Assembly: GCA_003231795.1 (NCBI GenBank)
Contig: QIJI01000112.1
Span: forward strand, 1 to 5,208
Reading direction: 5' to 3'
Length of the DNA: 5,208 bases
DNA from: Gammaproteobacteria bacterium
GTDB taxonomy: Bacteria > Pseudomonadota > Gammaproteobacteria > GCA-001735895
How positions within the stretch are numbered: the first letter of the stretch is position 1; every line of letters begins with the position of its first letter. Shown here in pieces: positions 1 through 5,208 of this stretch. The notes beneath the pieces were generated by a model. It did not search any database, was not told the origin of the DNA, and worked only from the letters and a program-made list of their open reading frames with translations. The position numbers and the translations under genes were made by a program.

Positions 1-765
1 ATCTACGTCCAGCTACCCGACGCTATTGTTGGCTTCGCATTAATCCTGATTGTCATTCTGATGATTTTATCGATTACCAAAAACAGTTCTCTGCACGCCA
101 CGTATTTTGGATGCCAGCTTGGATTGCTCGGTATTGCCAGTGGTTATCCACATAGCGCTTTGGTGCCAATTCTGGTAACAACTTGTAGCTTGATGATTAT
201 CCTGGCTATCATTATGGACTCACATGATATGGCCTATCGTGACGAGTTGACCTCTTTGCCCTCACGCCGGGCGTTAAATCAGACTCTATTGGGTCTGGGA
301 CGTCGATATACGATTGCGATGCTCGATATAGATCATTTCAAAAAATTCAATGACACCCACGGCCACGATATCGGTGATGAAGTACTGAAAATGGTAGCTT
401 CAAAGATTGCGAAAATAACCGGGGGTGGGAAATCTTTTCGCTATGGTGGCGAAGAGTTCACCATCGTTTTCCCGCGCAAAAAGAAAGATCAGGTAGCAGC
501 CCATCTTGAAAAATTACGAGAGGTTATTAATGCCTACAAGATGGTGATCCGTCAGACTGATCGCGAGATAGATAAATCGGCGAGTAAAAAGAGTCGCGCG
601 CCCCGGGGCGAAAATGATCCAAAATACAAATCATTATCGGTAACAATCAGTATTGGCTTCGCTGAACGTACAACGGACTGCAGGATTCCTGAGGACGTAA
701 TAAAGGCAGCCGATCAAGCGCTTTATCGAGCCAAGGATCGGGGGCGTAATTGCATTAGCGCCTGA
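1..765 (+). CDS. Membrane-anchored GGDEF diguanylate cyclase (5' end outside window)
   Basis: Predicted to condense two GTP into cyclic di-GMP at the cytoplasmic face of the inner membrane. The frame is open from base 1, so the N-terminus lies outside the window; the ATG at 61 falls in a hydrophobic helix and is unlikely to be the start. Visible codons 5-22 and about 56-72 are hydrophobic and look like the last transmembrane helices. The GGDEF domain follows, with DELTSLP at its start, the metal-binding LDIDHFKKFND segment, the active-site motif RYGGEEF (GGEEF at bases 445-459), and the closing SVTISIGFAE and ADQALYRAKDRGRN. The catalytic residues look intact. The RxxD inhibitory site normally found before the motif reads TGGG here, so product inhibition at that site is probably lost. 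A lysine/arginine-rich insert (about visible residues 186-210) precedes the SVTISIG strand; I recall similar basic inserts in related proteins. The signal sensed is unknown because the sensor part is missing. The next gene lies 65 bp downstream on the same strand. Confidence 0.93.
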   Translation: MYVQLPDAIVGFALILIVILMILSITKNSSLHATYFGCQLGLLGIASGYPHSALVPILVTTCSLMIILAIIMDSHDMAYRDELTSLPSRRALNQTLLGLGRRYTIAMLDIDHFKKFNDTHGHDIGDEVLKMVASKIAKITGGGKSFRYGGEEFTIVFPRKKKDQVAAHLEKLREVINAYKMVIRQTDREIDKSASKKSRAPRGENDPKYKSLSVTISIGFAERTTDCRIPEDVIKAADQALYRAKDRGRNCISA

Positions 766-777
766 GGAGCCTCTGAT
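766..777 (+). repeat. GGAGCCTCTGAT copy after the GGDEF gene
   Basis: This 12-base word begins directly after the GGDEF stop codon and matches the - strand sequence at 3678-3689 exactly. A match of this length by chance in 5 kb is unlikely but not impossible. Confidence 0.4.
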
Positions 778-830
778 CAATTCATGTTAAAGTTCAGCAT
801 TGATTTGCTGGCGCAAAAACGGGTGTGGTT

Positions 831-1313
831 GTGAAAAGAATTGTAATTATGCTCATCATGACATTGGCTCAGCCCTCACTTTATGCTGCTGAAGACTCGT
901 CACCGTATCTGACGATTCGATTGCTGACAGCGGAAATCGCACAACAAATGGTATCGTCTGCCGTTGCCAATTGTGATAAACGAGGATACCGGGTAGCGGC
1001 CGCTGTCGTTGATCGAAACGGAAATCTCGTCGCATTTTTACGACATTCACTAGCCGCCCCACATACCGTAAAAGTCAGTCAACGCAAAGCATACACTGCA
1101 GCGACGCTTCAATCTGCGACATCAGATATGTCGCACCGCCCTGATTTAAATTTTGCTCCGGATATCCTGTTGATTGTTGGCGCGGTACCGATAAAGTTTG
1201 TCGGACATTTCTATGGCGGTATGGCGGTAGCGGGCGCACCGCCCGATATAGACGAGCAGTGTGCTTTGGCGGGGATAGAGGCCGTATCAGATATTTTGCT
1301 GTTTGCCGACTAA
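831..1313 (+). CDS. Exported GlcG/HbpS-family (DUF336) protein
   Basis: Small one-domain protein of the GlcG/HbpS family. Some members bind haem or corrinoids, while others are encoded next to glycolate or diol catabolic genes; the ligand of this one cannot be read from sequence. I place the start at GTG 831, giving 160 aa with the signal-like sequence MKRIVIMLIMTLAQPSLYAA and probable cleavage near residue 19-20. GTG 825 and ATG 849 are alternatives, and none has a strong Shine-Dalgarno site. The mature part has the family layout: LTAEIAQQMVSSAV helix (32-45), GYRVAAAVVDRNGNLVAFLR (52-71), the RKAYTAAT helix (85-92), GAVPI (117-121, the usual GGxPI), GGMAVAGA (129-136) and DEQCALAGIEAV (141-152). 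Length is typical. It follows the GGDEF gene by 65 bp on the same strand, so co-transcription is possible. Export implies a periplasmic or extracellular role. Family assignment is firm; the function is not. Confidence 0.85.
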   Translation: MKRIVIMLIMTLAQPSLYAAEDSSPYLTIRLLTAEIAQQMVSSAVANCDKRGYRVAAAVVDRNGNLVAFLRHSLAAPHTVKVSQRKAYTAATLQSATSDMSHRPDLNFAPDILLIVGAVPIKFVGHFYGGMAVAGAPPDIDEQCALAGIEAVSDILLFAD

Positions 1314-1410
1314 ACCAACCCGGCCTTCTTTTCCAGATTATGTCGAGGTAGGGACGTTATGCAATTAGCATTCTGGTCGATCCCCTGTTCCTGCTGTATT
1401 CCTGTATGCG

Positions 1411-1851
1411 TCAATCACTAACCACATATTTGAGAAGTTCGACTACCTGGGCGGGTGTCTGTGCCCAGGCCATTGCCGAAGCATCAACTTCCTTGAGAGG
1501 ATGAATAATGTCTTCATCGTGCAGGGTGATATAAGGCTTACCCGTAGCAGCACAGTAACCAGCGTCAAATGCAGCATTCCATTGTTTATATCTATCACCA
1601 AATCGAATGATCGCCAGATCGCATTTGTCGAGCAGGGTCCGGGTTCGGATCCCGTTAACCCGGGACGACTTATGGTCACGCCAATAGCCCGTTGATTCGG
1701 GTCCGAGACAATCGCCGGCCGCATCGCTTGCTTCATGGTCCGTCACTGCGGATGTGAAAGTAACCGGCAGTTCAAGTCTATTAGCGCCTTCGATAATCTG
1801 ATCACGCCAGTCGCTGTGAATTTCACCCGATAAATATACGCTCCAGGTCAT
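1411..1851 (-). CDS. ytoQ: YtoQ family protein
   Basis: A 146-aa protein matching the Bacillus subtilis YtoQ family as I recall it, in length and conserved blocks. Visible blocks are YLSGEIHSDWR (6-16), an ExSDxxGDCLG-type segment (40-50), LLDKCDLAIIRFGDRYKQW (73-91) running into NAAFDAGYCAATGKPYI (92-108), and IIHPLKEVDASA (115-126). The fold expected for this family resembles nucleoside 2-deoxyribosyltransferases, with an N-terminal Rossmann-like beta strand and a conserved acidic/aromatic pocket. No reaction is established to my knowledge, so an enzymatic role on a nucleoside or nucleotide is inference only. There is no signal peptide or membrane segment, so it should be cytoplasmic. The ATG at 1851 has an AGGAG site six bases upstream. 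The gene is the last of the - strand block, 114 bp after the ybiT stop, and converges with the DUF336 gene. Confidence 0.88.
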   Translation of the reverse strand: MTWSVYLSGEIHSDWRDQIIEGANRLELPVTFTSAVTDHEASDAAGDCLGPESTGYWRDHKSSRVNGIRTRTLLDKCDLAIIRFGDRYKQWNAAFDAGYCAATGKPYITLHDEDIIHPLKEVDASAMAWAQTPAQVVELLKYVVSD

Positions 1852-1857
1852 TGGAAT

Positions 1858-1862
1858 CTCCT
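1858..1862 (-). promoter_or_regulatory. Ribosome binding site of ytoQ
   Basis: On the - strand AGGAG is followed by the six bases ATTCCA and then ATG. The spacing is near ideal and supports the start at 1851. Confidence 0.8.
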
Positions 1863-1944
1863 GTGATTGTGACGCCTACAAACATTGTGTTTAACGAAGC
1901 CACTATTATTTAAGCAACCTCTAATTAATATCGCGAGAACACAA

Positions 1945-1965
1945 TAATCAGAGGAATGCGCCAAA
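1945..1965 (-). repeat. Copy of two short motifs just downstream of ybiT
   Basis: Immediately after the ybiT stop codon, the - strand reads TTTGGCGCATT (1955-1965) and then CCTCTGATTA (1945-1954). Both words occur again upstream of ybiT, at 3615-3625 and 3676-3685, in the same orientation but opposite order. Confidence 0.5.
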
Positions 1966-3570
1966 TCAAGCTACTTTGAAGGCTTCCATCTGGCTAGCCA
2001 GGTATTCGTCGTAACTACCCTGAAAATTGATCATCCTGCGCTCCTTGATTTCTATCACGCGAGTGGCCAGCGATGAGACAAATTCACGATCGTGACTGAC
2101 AAAGATCACCGTACCATCGTATTTGGCGAGCGCCTGGTTAAGCGCCTCAATTGACTCCATGTCGAGGTGATTGGTGGGTTCATCCAGGATCAGTACGTTT
2201 GCTTCCGTCATCATCATCTTTCCGAACAGCAGGCGGTTTTTCTCACCACCCGAACATACCCTGACCTTCTTTTTATAATCGTCGGCAGTGAACAGCAAGC
2301 GCCCGAGCATGCTTCGTACCATCAGTTCATCGTGTTTGGGCTTGCGCCACTGCGACATCCAGTCAAATAGCGTCAGTTCACAATTGAAGTCAGCGCTATT
2401 GTCCTGCGGGCAATAGGCAAACGTTGCGTTTTCCGACCATTTCACTTCACCCTGGCTGGCAATGAGCTCACCCATCAGGCAGCGCAGAAAGGTGGTTTTA
2501 CCGGTACCGTTTTCACCAATAACGGCCAGTCTGGCACCGGCTTCCAGGATCATGTTTCCCTCGCTGAACAGGATCTCATCTGCAAAACCATGGGACAGAT
2601 TTTCCATTACCAGTGCCTGACGGTGCAGTTTCTTTTCCTGCTGATAGCCGAGGTAAGGTGTTCTACGGCTGGATGGCTTGACCTCATCCAGTTTTATCTT
2701 TTCCATCTTTTTGGCGCGCGAACTGGCCTGCTTGGCTTTCGAAGCGTTAGCCGAAAAACGATCGACAAACTGCTGCAGTTCGGCAAGTTCGACACTCTTT
2801 TTTGCATTCGAGCTTTGCAACTGTTCACGAATCAACGATGACGCCGCCATGAAAGCCTCGTAGTTGCCGGGATAAATGCGCAGCTCGCCATAATCAATGT
2901 CGGCCATGTGGGTGCAGACCGAGTTGAGGAAATGGCGGTCATGCGAAATGATAATCATCGTCGACTTGCGCTGGTTCAATATGGTCGCTAGCCAGTTAAT
3001 GGTGTGGATGTCGAGGTTATTGGTCGGCTCGTCCAGCAGCAGAATGTCCGGATTGGCGAATAGCGCCTGCGCCAGCAGCACGCGCAGTTTCCAGCCGGGT
3101 GCGACCTGTTGCATCGAGCCAAAATGGAATTCCTCCTCGATCCCCGCCTGCAGCAAAATTTCACCGGCACGGCTTTCAGCACTGTAACCGTCCATTTCGG
3201 CGAACTCGGCTTCAAGGTCAGCGACTTTCATGCCATCCGCTTCAGACATTTCAGGCATCGAGTAAATCCGCTCACGCTCATGTTTGACCTTCCACAGCTC
3301 GACGTCGCCCATAATCACCGTATTGATGACGCTATACTGCTCGAAGGCAAACTGATCCTGGCTCAGGATACCGAGCTTGCTGCCCGGTGTAATCGAGACA
3401 TTGCCGGAGCTCGGTGTCAGCTCACCGCTCAAAATTTTCATCAAGGTCGATTTGCCGCAACCGTTGGCACCAATCAGTCCATAACGATTACCATCCCCGA
3501 ATTTGGCAGAGATGTTTTCAAACAGCGGCTTCGCGCCAAATTGCATGGTGATGTTTGCGGTCGAAATCAA
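1966..3570 (-). CDS. ybiT: ABC-F ATPase YbiT
   Basis: Cytoplasmic ABC-F protein: two ATP-binding cassettes on one chain and no membrane domain. ABC-F proteins bind the ribosome near the E site and relieve particular translation problems. From the TTG start at 3570 it is 534 aa, against about 530 for E. coli YbiT, and it begins MISTANITMQFGAKPLFENI, where that protein starts. Cassette 1 has Walker A GANGCGKST (34-42), a degenerate signature VAPGWKLR (156-163) and Walker B with EPTNNLD (176-187). A charged linker at about 243-305, including RFSANASKAKQASSRAKKM, corresponds to the ABC-F interdomain arm. Cassette 2 has GENGTGKTT (352-360), signature CSGGEKNR (439-446) and EPTNHLD (464-470). Both switch histidines (ISHDR 208-212, VSHDR 491-495) and both catalytic glutamates (181, 464) are present, so it should hydrolyse ATP. 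The frame extends upstream to another TTG at 3624, but those 18 residues lack family similarity and the Shine-Dalgarno site fits 3570. Confidence 0.95.
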   Translation of the reverse strand: MISTANITMQFGAKPLFENISAKFGDGNRYGLIGANGCGKSTLMKILSGELTPSSGNVSITPGSKLGILSQDQFAFEQYSVINTVIMGDVELWKVKHERERIYSMPEMSEADGMKVADLEAEFAEMDGYSAESRAGEILLQAGIEEEFHFGSMQQVAPGWKLRVLLAQALFANPDILLLDEPTNNLDIHTINWLATILNQRKSTMIIISHDRHFLNSVCTHMADIDYGELRIYPGNYEAFMAASSLIREQLQSSNAKKSVELAELQQFVDRFSANASKAKQASSRAKKMEKIKLDEVKPSSRRTPYLGYQQEKKLHRQALVMENLSHGFADEILFSEGNMILEAGARLAVIGENGTGKTTFLRCLMGELIASQGEVKWSENATFAYCPQDNSADFNCELTLFDWMSQWRKPKHDELMVRSMLGRLLFTADDYKKKVRVCSGGEKNRLLFGKMMMTEANVLILDEPTNHLDMESIEALNQALAKYDGTVIFVSHDREFVSSLATRVIEIKERRMINFQGSYDEYLASQMEAFKVA

Positions 3571-3578
3571 TGGACTAT

Positions 3579-3582
3579 TCCT
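3579..3582 (-). promoter_or_regulatory. Ribosome binding site fixing the TTG start of ybiT
   Basis: On the - strand AGGA (within CAGGAA) lies eight bases before the TTG at 3570. This site, together with the point where similarity to YbiT begins, decides the start in favour of 3570 over the in-frame TTG at 3624. Confidence 0.7.
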
Positions 3583-3613
3583 GAATCTGAAACTGACTAA
3601 TACGATAGCGCCG

Positions 3614-3637
3614 AAATGCGCCAAACGGGGCGCACTT
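3614..3637 (-). other. GC-rich inverted repeat overlapping the ybiT promoter start region
   Basis: TGCGCC (3617-3622) and GGCGCA (3629-3634) are perfect inverted arms around a six-base loop. Read on the - strand, the stem extends to nine pairs with one G-U, AAGTGCGCC against GGCGCATTT. It overlaps the end of the proposed -10 box and the expected start site, so it could be an operator. It could also end transcription arriving from rdgC, but the T tract after the stem is only three bases, which makes it a weak intrinsic terminator. Confidence 0.35.
3615..3625 (-). repeat. Second copy of TTTGGCGCATT, upstream of ybiT
   Basis: Exact 11-base match to 1955-1965 on the same strand. This copy forms one arm and the loop edge of the inverted repeat at 3614-3637. 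Confidence 0.5.
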
Positions 3638-3662
3638 TAATCAGTTGAGGCCCGAATGTCGA
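3634..3662 (-). promoter_or_regulatory. Putative sigma-70 promoter for ybiT
   Basis: On the - strand TCGACA (5 of 6 matches to the -35 consensus) is separated by 17 bases from TAAAGT (4 of 6 matches to the -10 consensus). Transcription would begin at about 3627, giving a leader of roughly 57 bases before the TTG start. The site lies in the 190-bp gap after rdgC, so ybiT may be transcribed independently of it. This was assigned by eye and has not been tested. Confidence 0.4.
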
Positions 3663-3669
3663 GCCCTGC

Positions 3670-3689
3670 GGAGCTTAATCAGAGGCTCC
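3670..3689 (-). repeat. Small stem-loop carrying the GGAGCCTCTGATTA motif
   Basis: On the - strand GGAGC and GCTCC are five-base inverted arms around a ten-base loop CTCTGATTAA. The word CCTCTGATTA also occurs after ybiT (1945-1954), and GGAGCCTCTGAT recurs on the + strand at 766-777. No T run follows, so this is not a typical terminator. A dispersed small repeat or a relic of a mobile-element end are both possible; neither is shown. Confidence 0.4.
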
Positions 3690-3760
3690 CTAAATCAAAG
3701 AAAAAGTGAATAATTGGAAAAATGACGCTAATCCAGCAACTTGGCCCCGGACCGGTCAGT

Positions 3761-4696
3761 TCACGCGGTCGCGTCGCTGTTCGCTGGCCGAGTCAAATCC
3801 GCGCCACCTAGCGCGCTCATCAAGGCTTTGATAAAGCCTGACAGTTCCAGCGCCATGATGGAGAAATCCACGTCAAATTGTGTCGCAACGTCATCGGCCT
3901 CGATCTCGTCAGCCTGCTCCTGCACCAGGTCCGAAAATCGCAGACGTTTGATGATCAGCTTTTCGTCGAGAATAAATTCAATTCGTTGCTGCCAGTTCAG
4001 CGCCAGCTTGCTGACATGCATACCGGTTTTCAGGTGACTGACAATTTCAGCAGCCGCAAGGTTCTGGTTCTTGCAACGAATGACACAACTGATATCGGCA
4101 TTGTCACGCAGTTCGCATTCTTCACCGAGTTCAAAGCCCGCGGCGGGTTGGCCACTGTTAACCCATCGACTCATAACATCAATCGACTGACTCTTGCTGG
4201 CCAACGGGATCACCGACAGTGACCCGAGAGCCGCGCGCAGATTCTCGATCATTTCTTCTGCGCGTTTGGCTGAGGCCGCATTGACCACCAACAGGTTGTC
4301 GCCCGGTGAAATATAGGCGTATTGCAACGAAGAACGAACAAACGCTCTGGGCAACAGGCTGAAAACTATTTCGTCTCTCAACGAACGCCGTTGTTTGGCC
4401 GGCAACTTACGGGCCTCGCTTTGTTCAATTTTTAATACTTTTTCTTCCAGCGCTTCGTTGACCACCGCGGCCGGCAGCAACTTGTCCTGGCGTTTACAGC
4501 AAACCATCAGGTGTGCATTGGTCGTATGCACGAATTCACTGCCATGGCGACCCAGCGGTGGTACCCAACCCGAACGGGTAGTGTCCAGGCTGCCGCAGGG
4601 CACAAAACTGTGCTCTTCGAGCTGTCGCCCGAGGGCTTGCGCATCCAGTTCGAAAGGTTTTGTGAAGCGATAAAGCTGTAAATTTTTGAACCACAT
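3761..4696 (-). CDS. rdgC: Recombination-associated protein RdgC
   Basis: RdgC forms a ring-shaped dimer that encircles DNA without sequence preference and limits RecA loading and strand exchange; in E. coli it becomes important in replication-restart mutants. The product is 311 aa, against 303 in E. coli, and is collinear with it throughout: WFKNLQLYR at the N-terminus, CGSLDTTRSGWVPPLG (34-49), KLLPAAVVNEALEEK (72-86), ARKLPAKQRRSLRDE (95-109), SLLPRAF (113-119), ASAKRAEE (141-148), LGSLSVIPL (157-165), SKLALNWQQRIEF (229-241) and RLRFSD (251-256), then a helical C-terminus with a short extra tail. Phe119 aligns with Phe120 of E. coli, a residue linked to DNA binding. The site I align with E. 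coli Lys211 is Asn210. ATG 4696 gives the family N-terminus; the nearest AGGA is 11 bases upstream, somewhat far. It is 190 bp upstream of ybiT and 234 bp downstream of the FHA gene, so probably transcribed on its own. Confidence 0.96.
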   Translation of the reverse strand: MWFKNLQLYRFTKPFELDAQALGRQLEEHSFVPCGSLDTTRSGWVPPLGRHGSEFVHTTNAHLMVCCKRQDKLLPAAVVNEALEEKVLKIEQSEARKLPAKQRRSLRDEIVFSLLPRAFVRSSLQYAYISPGDNLLVVNAASAKRAEEMIENLRAALGSLSVIPLASKSQSIDVMSRWVNSGQPAAGFELGEECELRDNADISCVIRCKNQNLAAAEIVSHLKTGMHVSKLALNWQQRIEFILDEKLIIKRLRFSDLVQEQADEIEADDVATQFDVDFSIMALELSGFIKALMSALGGADLTRPANSDATA

Positions 4697-4829
4697 GAAT
4701 GGGGTTTTCCTTTAACACAGACGATGGGAGAATTTTCGAGCTGCGCAGTCTAACAGCATCGCTTCGAAAAACCATCGGCAACTTGTGCAGCTTTTTATAT
4801 TTGAATAACGAGAAACATACCTGCAACTA

Positions 4830-4852
4830 TTTTACATTCACGTTTTTACATT
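4830..4852 (-). repeat. Nine-base tandem-spaced direct repeat upstream of rdgC
   Basis: The - strand word AATGTAAAA occurs at 4844-4852 and 4830-4838, with a start-to-start distance of 14 bases. It lies in the AT-rich part of the 234-bp gap before rdgC, about 135-155 bases from its start codon. It may be a regulator binding site or part of the promoter (TAAAAT at 4829-4834 resembles a -10 box), but I found no well-placed -35 box. Confidence 0.4.
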
Positions 4853-4930
4853 TATTGAAAGGTTGTGGCAGGGCGCTGTCTTAGAGCGAGTCGGACCGAT
4901 CAAACCAGGGTCTGTTTTTGCCGATTCTGA

Positions 4931-5208
4931 CTATCCGTTAGCGCGGTGTTTTTTCGACTCTTCGGTCATTTCGATCTGGGTCTCGCCGTCGTCGATTGAT
5001 ACGAATTCACTGGCGATAGCGAGTAGATCCTGAATCACATAGGTGTCACTGCCAATAACGACTGGCTGATTCGGATTCACATAGCCTTCGAGAAACTGGA
5101 CCAGGGTATTGTTTTTAACCAGGAAAGTTCCGTTGGTCGAATCGAGGTCGCGAAGAAAGATTTTTCCGTCTCTTATCCTGATTTCGGCATGGTGTTTACT
5201 GGCAGTCG
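4931..5208 (-). CDS. FHA-domain protein, C-terminal part (5' end outside window)
   Basis: Forkhead-associated domains bind phosphothreonine peptides and usually serve Ser/Thr kinase signalling, secretion systems or protein scaffolding. The - strand frame is open from the right edge, with the first whole codon at 5206, and ends at TAG 4933-4931, leaving 91 visible residues. It starts TASKHHAEIRI, matching the FHA SxxH block, then has IFLRDLDSTNGTFL (16-29), the DLxSxNGTF block with the conserved Ser and Asn of the phosphopeptide pocket. After that come an EGYVNPNQPVVIG segment (40-52) and a final strand (TYVIQ, 55-59). An acidic, polar tail of about 30 residues ends in KKHRANG. The first FHA strands, including the GR motif, lie outside the window, and so would any other domain, so the partner cannot be named. 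The gap between the pocket motif and the IG segment is longer than in many FHA domains. It is 234 bp upstream of rdgC on the same strand, with no functional link visible. Confidence 0.85.
   Translation of the reverse strand, partial: TASKHHAEIRIRDGKIFLRDLDSTNGTFLVKNNTLVQFLEGYVNPNQPVVIGSDTYVIQDLLAIASEFVSIDDGETQIEMTEESKKHRANG

Noticed and set aside
156..187. Broken signature motif (VAPGWKLR) in the first cassette of YbiT as a sign of decay (residue positions within the protein)
   Set aside because: As I recall the E. coli YbiT sequence, it carries the same variant, and Walker A, Walker B and the switch histidine are intact, so this is a family trait.
1314..1410. Possible bidirectional terminator between the converging genes
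   Set aside because: Only ATGC-N5-GCAT (four pairs) and an imperfect AGGG/CCCT pairing are present, with no T run. TTCCTG occurs twice 11 bases apart (1388 and 1399) but is too short to interpret.
1888..1917. TTGCTT-N18-TAAACA on the - strand as a ytoQ promoter
   Set aside because: Each box matches consensus at only three of six positions and the spacing is not ideal; AT-rich DNA gives such hits by chance.
3109..3600. A 163-codon open frame on the + strand opposite ybiT
   Set aside because: It lies wholly antisense to a strongly conserved ABC-F gene, shows no recognisable domain, and is best explained by codon bias of ybiT.
3740..3760. GACCGGTC palindrome just after the rdgC stop, as a terminator
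   Set aside because: It is only an eight-base self-complementary word with no loop or following T run, so it cannot form a terminator hairpin.
3878..4222. A 114-codon + strand frame opposite rdgC, and another at 4395-4673
   Set aside because: Both are antisense to conserved rdgC codons and resemble no family I know; they are shadows.
4890..4925. GACC...GGTC followed by TTTTT on the + strand as a terminator
   Set aside because: The stem is only four pairs with a long loop, and no + strand gene ends there.

Overview
The window looks like an ordinary chromosomal stretch of a gammaproteobacterium. The best evidence is an rdgC gene and a YbiT-type ABC-F gene, both close to the Escherichia coli proteins as I recall them, plus moderate GC content and good Shine-Dalgarno sites before ytoQ and ybiT. 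I could not assign a genus. There is no tRNA, rRNA, CRISPR array, transposase or phage gene.

Layout. Positions 1-1313 (+ strand) hold the 3' part of a membrane-anchored GGDEF diguanylate cyclase, open at the left edge, followed after about 65 bp by a small exported protein of the GlcG/HbpS (DUF336) family. Everything to the right is on the - strand. In transcription order from the right edge it is: an FHA-domain protein cut by the window end (4931-5208), rdgC (3761-4696), ybiT (1966-3570) and a ytoQ-family gene (1411-1851). The + and - blocks converge between 1314 and 1410, where I see no convincing terminator.

Function. The GGDEF protein should make cyclic di-GMP at the inner membrane. The DUF336 protein should sit outside the cytoplasm and may bind haem or a similar small ligand. 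YbiT is a ribosome-associated ATPase, RdgC is a DNA-binding ring that modulates RecA, and YtoQ is an uncharacterised protein with a nucleoside deoxyribosyltransferase-like fold. The - strand genes are separated by 114, 190 and 234 bp, so they need not form one operon. ybiT has its own promoter-like sequence.

No clear new biological system is visible. The most unusual material is intergenic: short motifs (TTTGGCGCATT and CCTCTGATTA) recur on both sides of ybiT, a GC-rich inverted repeat overlaps the proposed ybiT promoter, and a 9-bp direct repeat lies upstream of rdgC. The coding-level points of note are a GGDEF domain without its inhibitory site and a non-ATG (TTG) start for ybiT.
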